This document shows positions 8,606 through 17,087 of a stretch of DNA of 64,000 nt, piece by piece. This stretch comes from Robiginitomaculum sp. GTDB taxonomy: Bacteria > Pseudomonadota > Alphaproteobacteria > Caulobacterales > Maricaulaceae. The translations under genes were made by a program, and so were the position numbers. The stretch covers positions 1 to 64,000 of the forward strand of contig WFUF01000007.1 of assembly GCA_015485155.1 (NCBI GenBank), in the 5' to 3' direction. The notes beneath the pieces are model-generated. The model did no database searches, had not been told where the DNA came from, and saw nothing but the letters and a program-made list of their open reading frames with translations. Position 1 is the stretch's first letter. Each line of letters begins with the position of its first letter.

Positions 8606-9598
8606 GTGACGGCTATGGCAACAAAACCTGATCATATCGCTGATGCAAATTTAGGCAACTGGGTAGAACGCTACGCCCCGGTGTCCATGCGCCCCTATTT
8701 ACAACTGGCACGCTATGACCGGCCAATCGGCTTTTGGCTGTTGGCAATCCCATGCTGGGCGGGAATAGCTATGGCCCGTCTCGATCAGAGCTGGCAATGG
8801 ACTGACCTTAAATTTGCTGTGCTGTTCGGCGTTGGAGCCCTGGCAATGCGCGGTGCGGGCTGCACCTATAATGATATTCTTGATCGCGACCTTGATGCGC
8901 AGGTGACGCGCACTGCATCGCGTCCCTTGGCCAGTGGCGCCTTGTCCCTGCGTCAGGGATTTGGTTTTTTGGCATTGCAGATTTTTGTTGGGGCTCTGGT
9001 TTGGCTAAGCCTGCCGGGAGTTGCCAAATGGATTGCCCTTGCAGCACTGCCATTGGTGGCCCTTTATCCGCTGATGAAACGCATTACCTGGTGGCCACAG
9101 GCATGGCTGGGTCTTACCTTTAACTGGGGCGCGCTGGTGGCTTATGCAGTTATTGCAGGGCAGATATCTGCCAGCGCGTTATTATTATTTACAGGATTGG
9201 CACTTTGGACATTGGGCTATGATACCATTTACGCCCATCAAGACCGCGAAGATGATGCACTTATCGGGGTTAAGTCCACTGCGCGGCTGTTTGGCAAATC
9301 TTCCAAATGGGCAATTGGCCTGATATATTTTCTTGCGCTGTCCCTGTTGTTTATTGCCGGAAGTATTGAGGCAGAAAGCCTCGCGCCCTCCTTACAAAAA
9401 CCCGCACTTTATGCCGTGGTTCTGTCCACGGGCCTGTTGGCCATGAATTTGGCAAATCAGGCATTTTCCACCAATTTCGATGACCCGGATCAATGCCTGC
9501 TCGTGTTCAAGAGCAACCGGACAGCCGGGGTCAGCTATGTGGCGTTATTATCCCTTGGGCCGATATTGCTGCAAACACTTATCGAAATGCAATCATAA
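8606..9598 (+). CDS. ubiA: 4-hydroxybenzoate polyprenyltransferase
   Basis: Membrane prenyltransferase of ubiquinone synthesis that attaches the isoprenoid tail to 4-hydroxybenzoate. The first aspartate-rich motif is NDILDRDLD at 89-97, the second is DREDDALIGVKSTA near 212-225, and there are eight or nine membrane segments. The start may be the GTG at 8606 or the ATG at 8615; neither has a strong ribosome binding site. The product fits the respiratory context of the window (petABC, hemF). It is convergent with cca. Confidence 0.93.
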   Translation: MTAMATKPDHIADANLGNWVERYAPVSMRPYLQLARYDRPIGFWLLAIPCWAGIAMARLDQSWQWTDLKFAVLFGVGALAMRGAGCTYNDILDRDLDAQVTRTASRPLASGALSLRQGFGFLALQIFVGALVWLSLPGVAKWIALAALPLVALYPLMKRITWWPQAWLGLTFNWGALVAYAVIAGQISASALLLFTGLALWTLGYDTIYAHQDREDDALIGVKSTARLFGKSSKWAIGLIYFLALSLLFIAGSIEAESLAPSLQKPALYAVVLSTGLLAMNLANQAFSTNFDDPDQCLLVFKSNRTAGVSYVALLSLGPILLQTLIEMQS

Positions 9599-9607
9599 CC
9601 ACTGAAA

Positions 9608-9668
9608 CCCGCGCTCAAGTAGCGAAGCGGTAGCGCAAAAAAACCTTTCCACTTTTGCTTGCAAATGC
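9608..9668. repeat. Solo B module with a degenerate A hairpin remnant
   Basis: A complete B module (9611-9636) has arms GCGCT/AGCGC around an AGTAGCGAAGCGGT core. It is followed by a decayed right half of module A, including CCACTTTTGC. The left A arm is almost gone. The remnant abuts the TAA stop of cca and sits in the ubiA/cca convergent gap. Confidence 0.85.
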
Positions 9669-9669
9669 T

Positions 9670-10926
9670 TTAGCCCCGTCCGCCGCTTTTTCCACCAGAG
9701 CCAAGATTGCCTATTTTAGCGCGCAATTCATCCATGGACAGGGCAAATCCTGATTGAATCCATTCATCTTCCAGCGCCCATAACAAATCGCCCAACTCCT
9801 TGCCAGGAGCATAACCAATATCCATCAGATCCCTAGCAGTAACCGGAAATACCGGGCGTTCCCAGTCATCAGCAAAATCCAGCATATCCTCAATATCACG
9901 CCGATCCCGGCCTTCATATTTGCCCAAGGCAATCTTTGCAGCATCTACATATCCGGATACTACTTTTTGGTACAGGCGTCTGGATACATCCATAAAGTCC
10001 TCGCCGGGTAATACCGGGCCATTATTCGCAAAGGCCATTATCCGCGCCTTTTCGGCACCTGACATTTTAAGCCTGTTACAAATAGCACGGGCTTTGGACG
10101 GATCAATCAATGCCATGAACCGCAATAAAGGATCGATTTTCCATTTCATCTCGGTTTCAGATGCCAGCAATTGAGCCAATTGATCTACATCACGACTGCC
10201 GGGAAAACACTGTTGCAGAACTTCGGCTGTGCGCATCCAGCGCACAGCCTTTAACGGATCAGGGGCAGCCAATAACAGCTTTAACTCTTTCCATATGCGT
10301 TCGGCAGACAGATCTTTAATGCCATCTTTTAGTCGGGCACAGGCAGTAATCGCCGCACGATCAGGACGACCGGAGCCATAATGGGCAAAAAATCTGAAAT
10401 AACGTAAAATCCGCAAATAGTCCTCGCGAATACGATCCTCCGGCTCGCCGATAAATACCACCTCGCGCCTGGTTGCATCCCCGATACCGCCTTGCGGATC
10501 ATATAATCTGCCATCACCATCGCAATAAACAGCATTAAAGCGAAAATCCCGGCGCAAGCTGTCTTCGTCCCAGTCTTCGGAAAACGCAATTACTGCCCGG
10601 CGGCCATCGCTTTGCACGTCTTTGCGCAAAGTGGTTACCTCAAAAGCCGAGCCAGCAATCACCACCGTAAGTGTGCCGTGATCAATTCCGGTGGGAATCA
10701 CCTTGTAGCCGGCATCGCTGGCAATGGACTCAACAGCTTTTGGAAGAAGTTTGGTGGCAATATCAATGTCTTTTACCGGCTCTTCCATAAGGGCGTTACG
10801 CACACAGCCACCCACAAACCGGGTACTGTCAGCCTGTTTCGCATTTAACAAGTTCAAAAGATCCCTTGCCGGCCCATTCTGCAGCCAGGTATTTTTGTTG
10901 GGATCCAGTCGGTCAGGCAGACTCAT
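9670..10926 (-). CDS. cca: CCA tRNA nucleotidyltransferase / poly(A) polymerase family
   Basis: Adds or repairs the 3' CCA end of tRNAs using CTP and ATP. The class II nucleotidyltransferase head carries FVGGCVRNALM near 37-47, the catalytic DIDIA at 54-58 and RRDFRFNA near 126. The RNA-binding signature IREDYLRILRYFRFFAHYG follows near 165. The 418-residue length fits the alphaproteobacterial type. Its ATG shares one base with the stop codon of the DUF6111 gene, making it the last gene of a four-gene operon. Confidence 0.93.
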   Translation of the reverse strand: MSLPDRLDPNKNTWLQNGPARDLLNLLNAKQADSTRFVGGCVRNALMEEPVKDIDIATKLLPKAVESIASDAGYKVIPTGIDHGTLTVVIAGSAFEVTTLRKDVQSDGRRAVIAFSEDWDEDSLRRDFRFNAVYCDGDGRLYDPQGGIGDATRREVVFIGEPEDRIREDYLRILRYFRFFAHYGSGRPDRAAITACARLKDGIKDLSAERIWKELKLLLAAPDPLKAVRWMRTAEVLQQCFPGSRDVDQLAQLLASETEMKWKIDPLLRFMALIDPSKARAICNRLKMSGAEKARIMAFANNGPVLPGEDFMDVSRRLYQKVVSGYVDAAKIALGKYEGRDRRDIEDMLDFADDWERPVFPVTARDLMDIGYAPGKELGDLLWALEDEWIQSGFALSMDELRAKIGNLGSGGKSGGRG

Positions 10927-11228
10927 TATTCAGGTTTTCCTTGCTCTTTTTCGGGTTCATGGTCCACAAATCCACCGGGAATAAGCTCGCCATTTTGTAT
11001 ATGCGCCGGAACATATTTTTTATCGGTTATTTTTTCCCTACTCAGCACGAAAAAAACAAAGCCAATTAAAACCAGCACCCCGCCTGCTACGAATAATTTG
11101 TGATAGGGAACCGGGGAGAACCCTTCGGGATCATGGTTTCGCACATGAATTAAAAATGCTCTATAGCCAAGAAAAATTGCTACGGGCAATCCTAGAAGAA
11201 ATATTTCAATAAGGGTAATTCTAATCAT
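10926..11228 (-). CDS. DUF6111-like small membrane protein
   Basis: A 100-residue protein with two predicted membrane helices (about 3-20 and 40-60) and a hydrophilic tail ending in acidic and lysine residues. The ending KKYVPAHIQNGELIPGGF is typical, from memory, of the DUF6111 family seen next to cca in alphaproteobacteria. Function unknown. The ATG at 11228 lies inside the last codons of the Nudix gene with an 8-nt overlap, which fixes the start; a longer upstream reading frame is spurious. Confidence 0.8.
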   Translation of the reverse strand: MIRITLIEIFLLGLPVAIFLGYRAFLIHVRNHDPEGFSPVPYHKLFVAGGVLVLIGFVFFVLSREKITDKKYVPAHIQNGELIPGGFVDHEPEKEQGKPE

Positions 11229-11844
11229 TGCGCTCTCTTGTTTTTGACTTTTGCAGGCGTAAAGCCAAGGCACGCAACATGCCAGCAGTCGCCCCCCAAA
11301 TATAGTGTTCCTGCCAGGAAATTGCGTAAAAAAAACGCTTCTGCCCTTTCCATTCACGCGATTCGCGGCGAAAATTTGCCAATTGGCATAGATAAGAAAA
11401 TGGAACCTCAAAAATCTGCGCCACTTCTTTTGGATCAGCACGCAATAAAGGCTCGCCTTTTATCACTCCGACAAAAGGAGTAATCTGATAATTGGTAACA
11501 GTGTGATAGTTCTCAAACCTGCCCAACACCTTTACTTGCGACTGTAAAATCCCGGTTTCCTCCTCACATTCGCGCAAAGCCGTATGACACAGATCAGTGT
11601 CCTGTTCCTGCTGTCTGCCACCAGGGAAACTCACCTGTCCGGCATGGGTCGGCATTTGGTCACTGCGCAGGGTAAATACTACCTGCCAGCCACCGGAGCG
11701 CCAAACCAGTGGCACCAGAACAGCGGCAGGTTTTAGCATTATTGCGGCCTGATTTGATGATGGATTAAGATCAAAATCAGAGAACACCTTGCTCTCATCT
11801 TCAAGTGCCACTGATTCCAGTCTGGATTGCAAAAACTCAATCAA
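11221..11844 (-). CDS. Nudix hydrolase, CoA pyrophosphatase-like
   Basis: Likely hydrolyses CoA or another nucleoside diphosphate derivative. The Nudix box reads GGRQQEQDTDLCHTALRECE followed by EETG. The REcEEetG part is intact, while the glutamate expected earlier in the box is an aspartate, as is common in the CoA pyrophosphatase group. A TTG at 11844 is proposed as start: GGGGG lies 9 nt upstream and it overlaps the DUF1285 stop; the first internal ATG would remove the N-terminal part. It is cotranscribed with DUF1285, DUF6111 and cca. Confidence 0.85.
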   Translation of the reverse strand: MIEFLQSRLESVALEDESKVFSDFDLNPSSNQAAIMLKPAAVLVPLVWRSGGWQVVFTLRSDQMPTHAGQVSFPGGRQQEQDTDLCHTALRECEEETGILQSQVKVLGRFENYHTVTNYQITPFVGVIKGEPLLRADPKEVAQIFEVPFSYLCQLANFRRESREWKGQKRFFYAISWQEHYIWGATAGMLRALALRLQKSKTRERND

Positions 11845-12400
11845 TGATATGTGCCCCCTTTGGCCCAAGAGCAAAAAACTCCCCGGCGCTATTTACTCCT
11901 AATTGCTTATCCCTCTCTTCGGCCCATTCAACCAATTGATAAAAAACCGGACGGGACAACAAGGCATCAAGCCGCCCCCTTACCCGTAATAATGGCTGTG
12001 GCTCGCCGGTTTGCTTATTGGTTCCAACCCTTAAAAAATGCTTATGATCCAGACGCACCACATCACCGACATTGGTAGTAAAGAATAAATCCTGATGTCT
12101 GGAGCTTTGATCACGATCAACTGTGATTGCAATAAAATGGGCAAGTTCGACATGCACTTTGACTTTTTCCACCGGAGTTACCAGCCAAGTGGTGCCATCG
12201 GCATCTTTACGCAAGATGGAGGCAAATAGTTTTACCAGTTCGGGGCGCAAAATTGGGCTTCCTTCATGCAGCCAATTGCCATTGCGCAAAATCCTGATAT
12301 CCATATTGGCGCAATTTTCAGGGTGCCAGTCTGCCACCGGCGGCAATCCCTCCCCACTTGCATTTTGTCTGGCTGCCTGTATCAGGTTTTCCAAACTCAT
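11837..12400 (-). CDS. DUF1285 family protein
   Basis: Cytoplasmic protein of 187 residues, function unknown. The sequence from DIRILRNGNWLHEGSPILRP to VGTNKQTGEPQPLLRVRGRL is characteristic of DUF1285. The start is the ATG at 12400 behind GGGAGAAG. It is the first gene of the DUF1285-Nudix-DUF6111-cca operon and is divergent from moxR, with 75 bp between starts. This arrangement recurs in alphaproteobacteria, from memory. Confidence 0.88.
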   Translation of the reverse strand: MSLENLIQAARQNASGEGLPPVADWHPENCANMDIRILRNGNWLHEGSPILRPELVKLFASILRKDADGTTWLVTPVEKVKVHVELAHFIAITVDRDQSSRHQDLFFTTNVGDVVRLDHKHFLRVGTNKQTGEPQPLLRVRGRLDALLSRPVFYQLVEWAEERDKQLGVNSAGEFFALGPKGAHIID

Positions 12401-12475
12401 TGCAATACTTCTCCCATAGACAAAACGCGCACAAGGTTTCACTGTCTGCACAAATACCACGAACAGGAATATTTA

Positions 12476-13471
12476 ATGTCTGACATACGACACACACCAT
12501 CAGTTATCAAACGTGCAGAAGATGCTGCTGATCTGCTATCAAAGGCAAGATCAGAAATCGCCAAAATCATCATCGGACAGGATCAGGTGATTGATCTTAC
12601 CCTGATTACCCTGCTTTGCGGTGGCCATGGACTGCTTGTTGGGGCACCGGGGCTGGCAAAGACCTTGCTGATTGAAACCCTGGCTATTGTCACCGGATTA
12701 TCAGAAAAGCGCATTCAGTTCACCCCCGATTTAATGCCTGCCGATATTCTTGGCTCTGAGATTCTGGAAACTGCCGCTGATGGAAAGCGTAGTTTTCGCT
12801 TCATTAAGGGACCGGTATTTTGCCAGTTACTAATGGCTGATGAGATCAATCGCGCCAGCCCGCGCACCCAATCAGCATTATTACAGGCCATGCAGGAACA
12901 CGAAGTAACCATTGCCGGAAAGGCTCGCAAACTGCCCTCACCATTTCATGTTCTGGCAACGCAGAACCCCATTGAACAAGAGGGCACCTATCCATTGCCG
13001 GAGGCGCAACTTGATCGTTTCTTGCTACAGATCGATATTCCCTATCCCGGCCTTGATGCTGAAAGAGAGATTCTGATCGGGACAACCGGAGCCGACAGCC
13101 TCACACCTGCGGCCTGTCTTGATGGCCCAACTCTGCTGTCCTTACAAAATCTGGTGCGCACCATGCCGGTTGGCGAAACCGTAATTGAGGCTATTTTGCA
13201 ATTGGTGCGCATGGCAAGACCTGATGAAAGCCCTCATGAGCGGGTACGTGAACATGTGATTTGGGGCCCCGGCCCCCGAGCCGGGCAGGCACTGATGTTA
13301 GGATGCAGGGCGCGCGCCCTGCTGCATGGACATTTGGCGCCACGGCTTGAAGATGTGCTGGCTTTGGCTCCTGCGGTTTTGAAGCACCGCATGGCCCTTG
13401 GATTTTCCGCAAAAGCCGAAGGCGAAACCGTAGAAACACTGATTGAATTTCTTATGCAGGACATCCATTGA
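12476..13471 (+). CDS. MoxR family AAA+ ATPase
   Basis: An AAA+ ATPase of 331 residues, thought to act as a chaperone for the VWA/DUF58 partners encoded next to it. Walker A is GAPGLAKT at 56-63, Walker B is LLMADEIN near 122, and the MoxR-typical QNPIEQEGTYPLPEAQLDRF segment follows near 165. AGGA 7 nt before the ATG at 12476 defines the start; a longer upstream frame is an artefact over DUF1285. It is the first of four overlapping genes. Confidence 0.93.
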   Translation: MSDIRHTPSVIKRAEDAADLLSKARSEIAKIIIGQDQVIDLTLITLLCGGHGLLVGAPGLAKTLLIETLAIVTGLSEKRIQFTPDLMPADILGSEILETAADGKRSFRFIKGPVFCQLLMADEINRASPRTQSALLQAMQEHEVTIAGKARKLPSPFHVLATQNPIEQEGTYPLPEAQLDRFLLQIDIPYPGLDAEREILIGTTGADSLTPAACLDGPTLLSLQNLVRTMPVGETVIEAILQLVRMARPDESPHERVREHVIWGPGPRAGQALMLGCRARALLHGHLAPRLEDVLALAPAVLKHRMALGFSAKAEGETVETLIEFLMQDIH

Positions 13472-14361
13472 GCAAAGCAGGCACCAAAATCAAATACGCA
13501 AATGAATTCTCACAGGCTGCTGAACTTGCAAAACGCTTTGACGCATTACTAAGCGAAGCCAGAGGGCTTAGCGCCAATGTGATTCATGGCGCGCATGGCC
13601 GACGCAAACGCGGCAGCGGGGAAACCTTTTGGGAGTTTCGCCATGCCCGCCTAGAAGATACGGCCAGCTCCATTGACTGGCGCCGTTCAGCAAAAGGTGA
13701 TGCCTTGTTTGTGCGTGAAACCGAATGGGAGGCAGCCAATACAATTTATTTGTGGCGTGACAGTTCACCGCTGATGAACTGGTGCTCATCCAAAGGCCTG
13801 CCCCGCAAACAGGACAGGGCTGCAGTATTATTGACTGCCCTTGCCATGGTTTTACTGCGCGGTGGCGAACGGTGTATGATACCTGGAGTTTCACAAAAGC
13901 CCGGAACCGGCATTGGTGCAACCAGACGCATCGCCCATGAAATTATCACTGGCACCAGCACTGCCGAACAGCTTGTTACAAGTGGTTTGCGGGCCCAGAC
14001 TCATTTGGTACTGGCGTCCGACTTTCTTGAGGGCCCTCAGCTCTGGAAGGAACGGTTTTCCACCATGCAGAAACTGGGCATTTCAGTGATTTTACTGCAC
14101 ATAAGTGACCCGGCAGAAGAAGAGTTTCCCTATTTTGGGCATACCGTATTTTCCAGTTTATCGGGTGCTGAACAAATTGATTTTGGCCGGGCGCAACTGG
14201 CAAAGAATAACTATCAGCAACGATTTATGGCCAATAGACAGCACATTAGCGATCTGGCCAAGCGGGCGGGCTGGCTGTTTTTTAAGCATCGCACTGACCA
14301 TATTATGGGGCCGGTATTTCATGGGCTGGCACAAGGTTTAAGCGGCGGCAAACTGTCATGA
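13468..14361 (+). CDS. DUF58 domain protein (MoxR partner)
   Basis: A 297-residue protein with the DUF58 core: RRKRGSGETFWEFRHARLED near 46-65, then SIDWRRSAKGDALFVRE. DUF58 proteins are VWA-related partners of MoxR ATPases. The start is a TTG overlapping the moxR stop as TTGA, typical of translational coupling. No membrane anchor is visible, unlike many DUF58 proteins. Confidence 0.88.
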   Translation: MSKAGTKIKYANEFSQAAELAKRFDALLSEARGLSANVIHGAHGRRKRGSGETFWEFRHARLEDTASSIDWRRSAKGDALFVRETEWEAANTIYLWRDSSPLMNWCSSKGLPRKQDRAAVLLTALAMVLLRGGERCMIPGVSQKPGTGIGATRRIAHEIITGTSTAEQLVTSGLRAQTHLVLASDFLEGPQLWKERFSTMQKLGISVILLHISDPAEEEFPYFGHTVFSSLSGAEQIDFGRAQLAKNNYQQRFMANRQHISDLAKRAGWLFFKHRTDHIMGPVFHGLAQGLSGGKLS

Positions 14362-17087
14362 GCGCGTCACTGGTTTTTTCATACCCTCTCATACTAACTG
14401 CATTGATCATGCTGCCCGTGTTCTGGTTGCTGCTATCGGCTCTGCCACCTGAGCCGGTTGTTCGCAAGTTTCCACCACTGGAACTGCTACGCGACCTGCA
14501 AGACAAAACTGCCAGCCCCCAAAGCATTCCCCTATGGCTGCGGATATTGCGACTGCTGATGGTAATTGCGATAATACTGGCAATTTCCGGGCCTGTATTA
14601 ACCCCGGCCAATACGGACAAGAGTGACAGCCCATTACTGCTAGTGGTGGATGATGGCTGGGCGTCGTCTCCTGATTGGTCAAAGATAAAAGGCGCAGCTT
14701 TATCCTATCTCACACGGGCTGAAATTAATGGGCAGGCAACAAGTTTAATTTTTACCTCGAACCCGGCATCAGAAAATCAGGATCTCGGATTTGTGTCGGT
14801 TCGCAAATTGCAACAGCAATTAAAATCCCACGAGCCAAATCCGTTTGCACCAGATCATGGCAAAACTGCTGCTCGTCTTGACAGGGCCAAGCAACAGGGG
14901 TTTGCGGACAGTCCCTTGCAAATCGTGTGGTTCAGTGATGGCAATGATTATGGTCAGGTAACGCCTTTAATTTCACAATTACAAGAAATGGGCGATGTAA
15001 GTATTTTACAGGAGCCGGCAGATGGCTCTATCTGGATAAATGCGGTAAACAGCAAACCCGGAGCGATGGAAATTGAGCTGTCTCGTGTACATGCAGCTTC
15101 GCCTTTTTCAGGCACTTTACTGGCAGAAGATCGCACAGGCTCCATATTGGCAAGCCAGACATTCAACCTGCCAAAGCAACAAAAAAGCGCACTGGTTTCC
15201 TTCAAACTGCCTCTGGAAATACGCAATCGCATGGGCGCAGTTCGCATCCAGAACATCCCATCGGCAGCAGCAGTTTATCTGCTCGATCATTCATGGAGCC
15301 GACCCAGAGTAGGAATTTGGGGGGACAGTTCCAGAAACAGCGACCAACCCCTGCTGTCAGAGCGCTTTTATCTTGAAAAAGCATTGAGCCCATTGGCCGA
15401 ATTTTCTGAAATTGATTTGAACCGGGCGGATATATCTCTGCCTTCGATTGTAATCCTGCTCGATACTGGAAAGCTCTCACCCGGCGCTCTTACCCGTTTG
15501 CGTGAATATGTGGAGGCCGGAGGTTTTTTGATCCGGTTTGCCGGGCCGCGTCTGGCTGAGCGTCAGGATGAGCTGATACCGGTACCTTTGCGAACCGGAG
15601 GTCGGCTGATGGGGAGCGCCCTTGGCTGGGATCAGCCACAGCAATTGGCCGACTTTGCAGATAACAGCCCGTTTTTTGGTCTGGACAGCGGAAGCAAGAT
15701 CAATGTGAAACGGCAGGTTCTGGCCCAAAGCTCCGGCGGGCTGTTTGAACATGTATGGGCCCGGCTTAGCGATGGCACGCCTTTGGTCACATCAGCCAAA
15801 AGAGGAAATGGCCGGATTGTTCTGTTTCATGTCACTGCTTCTGCGGATTGGTCAGAACTACCCATGTCCGGGGTGTTTGTTCAAATGCTAAAGCGCCTGC
15901 TGCCCATGGCATCTTCCCCGGCGGATACTGGTGAGTACGAAGAAAAGCAAACAAGTAAAATGCAATTGCAAATGGCACTCGCTGCCAATGGGCAGTTGCA
16001 AGTTCCCGATGCAAGGCAGGCGATTTTAGATGTCAGCAAAAAACCAATAACGGTCAGTGCAGAATTGCCCGCAGGCCTGTGGGCCAATTCAAAACATTCT
16101 TTGGCGCTAAATGTGCTGGATAACCTGAATGTGCAGGCTTTTCCACCGGTTCCAGATACTGTGTCCTTGGGAAATATGGAAATATCCAGACCTATACAGC
16201 TTGCTGGAGGCTTGTTGTTTCTGGCGCTAATTATTCTGATTGTGGATAATCTGGCCATTCTGATGCTGGCAGGCAAACTGCCGATTTTACGCAAGTACGC
16301 TGCTGTTTTAAGCGTCGCCCTGGCAATGACATCCGGTCTTGTCATAATGCAGCCGACACCGGCACAAGCTGAAGATTATGATCCATTTAAGGTAATAGAA
16401 CAAACCAGGCTGGCTTATGTCATTACCGGGCGCAAAGACGTGGACCGACTAAGCAAAGCTGGTTTACATGGTCTTTCAAGGGAGCTTTATCTACGCACAA
16501 CAGTTGAGCCGGCACAGCCCGTAGGCATAAACCTTGAACAGGACGACTTAAACGTAATTTCAGTATTGTACTGGCCCCTGCTTGAGCCAGCCAACCTGTC
16601 AGAACAGGCAGCGATCCGGATAAACACCTATCTTAAAAATGGCGGCATGCTGGTAATTGATACTCAAGACGGCGGGCTTAGGGCAGTACAGGCAGGCGGT
16701 ATTGACCCTGCATTGCGCGCTCTTGCACTGCAAATTGATATTCCAAGCATACAAAAAATACCCGACGATCACGTATTGACCCGCACCTATTATCTTATTC
16801 AGTCCTTTCCAGGGCGCTATACCGGAGCACCAATATGGGTGGAGAGCAGTCGCAAGGGCTCCGCCCTTGATGGTGTGTCCTCGCTGGTAATTGGTGCTAA
16901 TGACTGGGCGGCAGCATGGGCTGTTACCGAGGATGGGCAGGCATTGGCCGCTGTTAGCGGTGAAATTGAGCAACAGCGTGAGCTTTCCAGAAGATTTGGA
17001 ATCAATCTGGTGATGTATGTGCTGGCCGGCAATTACAAGGCCGATCAGGTTCATATTCCGGCCTTGCTGGAGCGATTAAACCAATGA
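14358..17087 (+). CDS. DUF4159 membrane protein with BatA-type N-terminus
   Basis: A 909-residue membrane protein. Two N-terminal helices (about 8-28 and 60-82) resemble the BatA N-terminal module. A degenerate VWA-like domain follows, with DDGWASS replacing the DxSxS metal site. A long periplasmic or cytoplasmic part leads to two further helices near 612-665 and a C-terminal DUF4159 domain (about 680-905, starting at RLAYVITGRKDVDRLSKAGL). The ATG overlaps the DUF58 stop by 4 nt. Role unknown; MoxR-DUF58-DUF4159 operons are linked to envelope functions by analogy only. Confidence 0.85.
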   Translation: MSASLVFSYPLILTALIMLPVFWLLLSALPPEPVVRKFPPLELLRDLQDKTASPQSIPLWLRILRLLMVIAIILAISGPVLTPANTDKSDSPLLLVVDDGWASSPDWSKIKGAALSYLTRAEINGQATSLIFTSNPASENQDLGFVSVRKLQQQLKSHEPNPFAPDHGKTAARLDRAKQQGFADSPLQIVWFSDGNDYGQVTPLISQLQEMGDVSILQEPADGSIWINAVNSKPGAMEIELSRVHAASPFSGTLLAEDRTGSILASQTFNLPKQQKSALVSFKLPLEIRNRMGAVRIQNIPSAAAVYLLDHSWSRPRVGIWGDSSRNSDQPLLSERFYLEKALSPLAEFSEIDLNRADISLPSIVILLDTGKLSPGALTRLREYVEAGGFLIRFAGPRLAERQDELIPVPLRTGGRLMGSALGWDQPQQLADFADNSPFFGLDSGSKINVKRQVLAQSSGGLFEHVWARLSDGTPLVTSAKRGNGRIVLFHVTASADWSELPMSGVFVQMLKRLLPMASSPADTGEYEEKQTSKMQLQMALAANGQLQVPDARQAILDVSKKPITVSAELPAGLWANSKHSLALNVLDNLNVQAFPPVPDTVSLGNMEISRPIQLAGGLLFLALIILIVDNLAILMLAGKLPILRKYAAVLSVALAMTSGLVIMQPTPAQAEDYDPFKVIEQTRLAYVITGRKDVDRLSKAGLHGLSRELYLRTTVEPAQPVGINLEQDDLNVISVLYWPLLEPANLSEQAAIRINTYLKNGGMLVIDTQDGGLRAVQAGGIDPALRALALQIDIPSIQKIPDDHVLTRTYYLIQSFPGRYTGAPIWVESSRKGSALDGVSSLVIGANDWAAAWAVTEDGQALAAVSGEIEQQRELSRRFGINLVMYVLAGNYKADQVHIPALLERLNQ

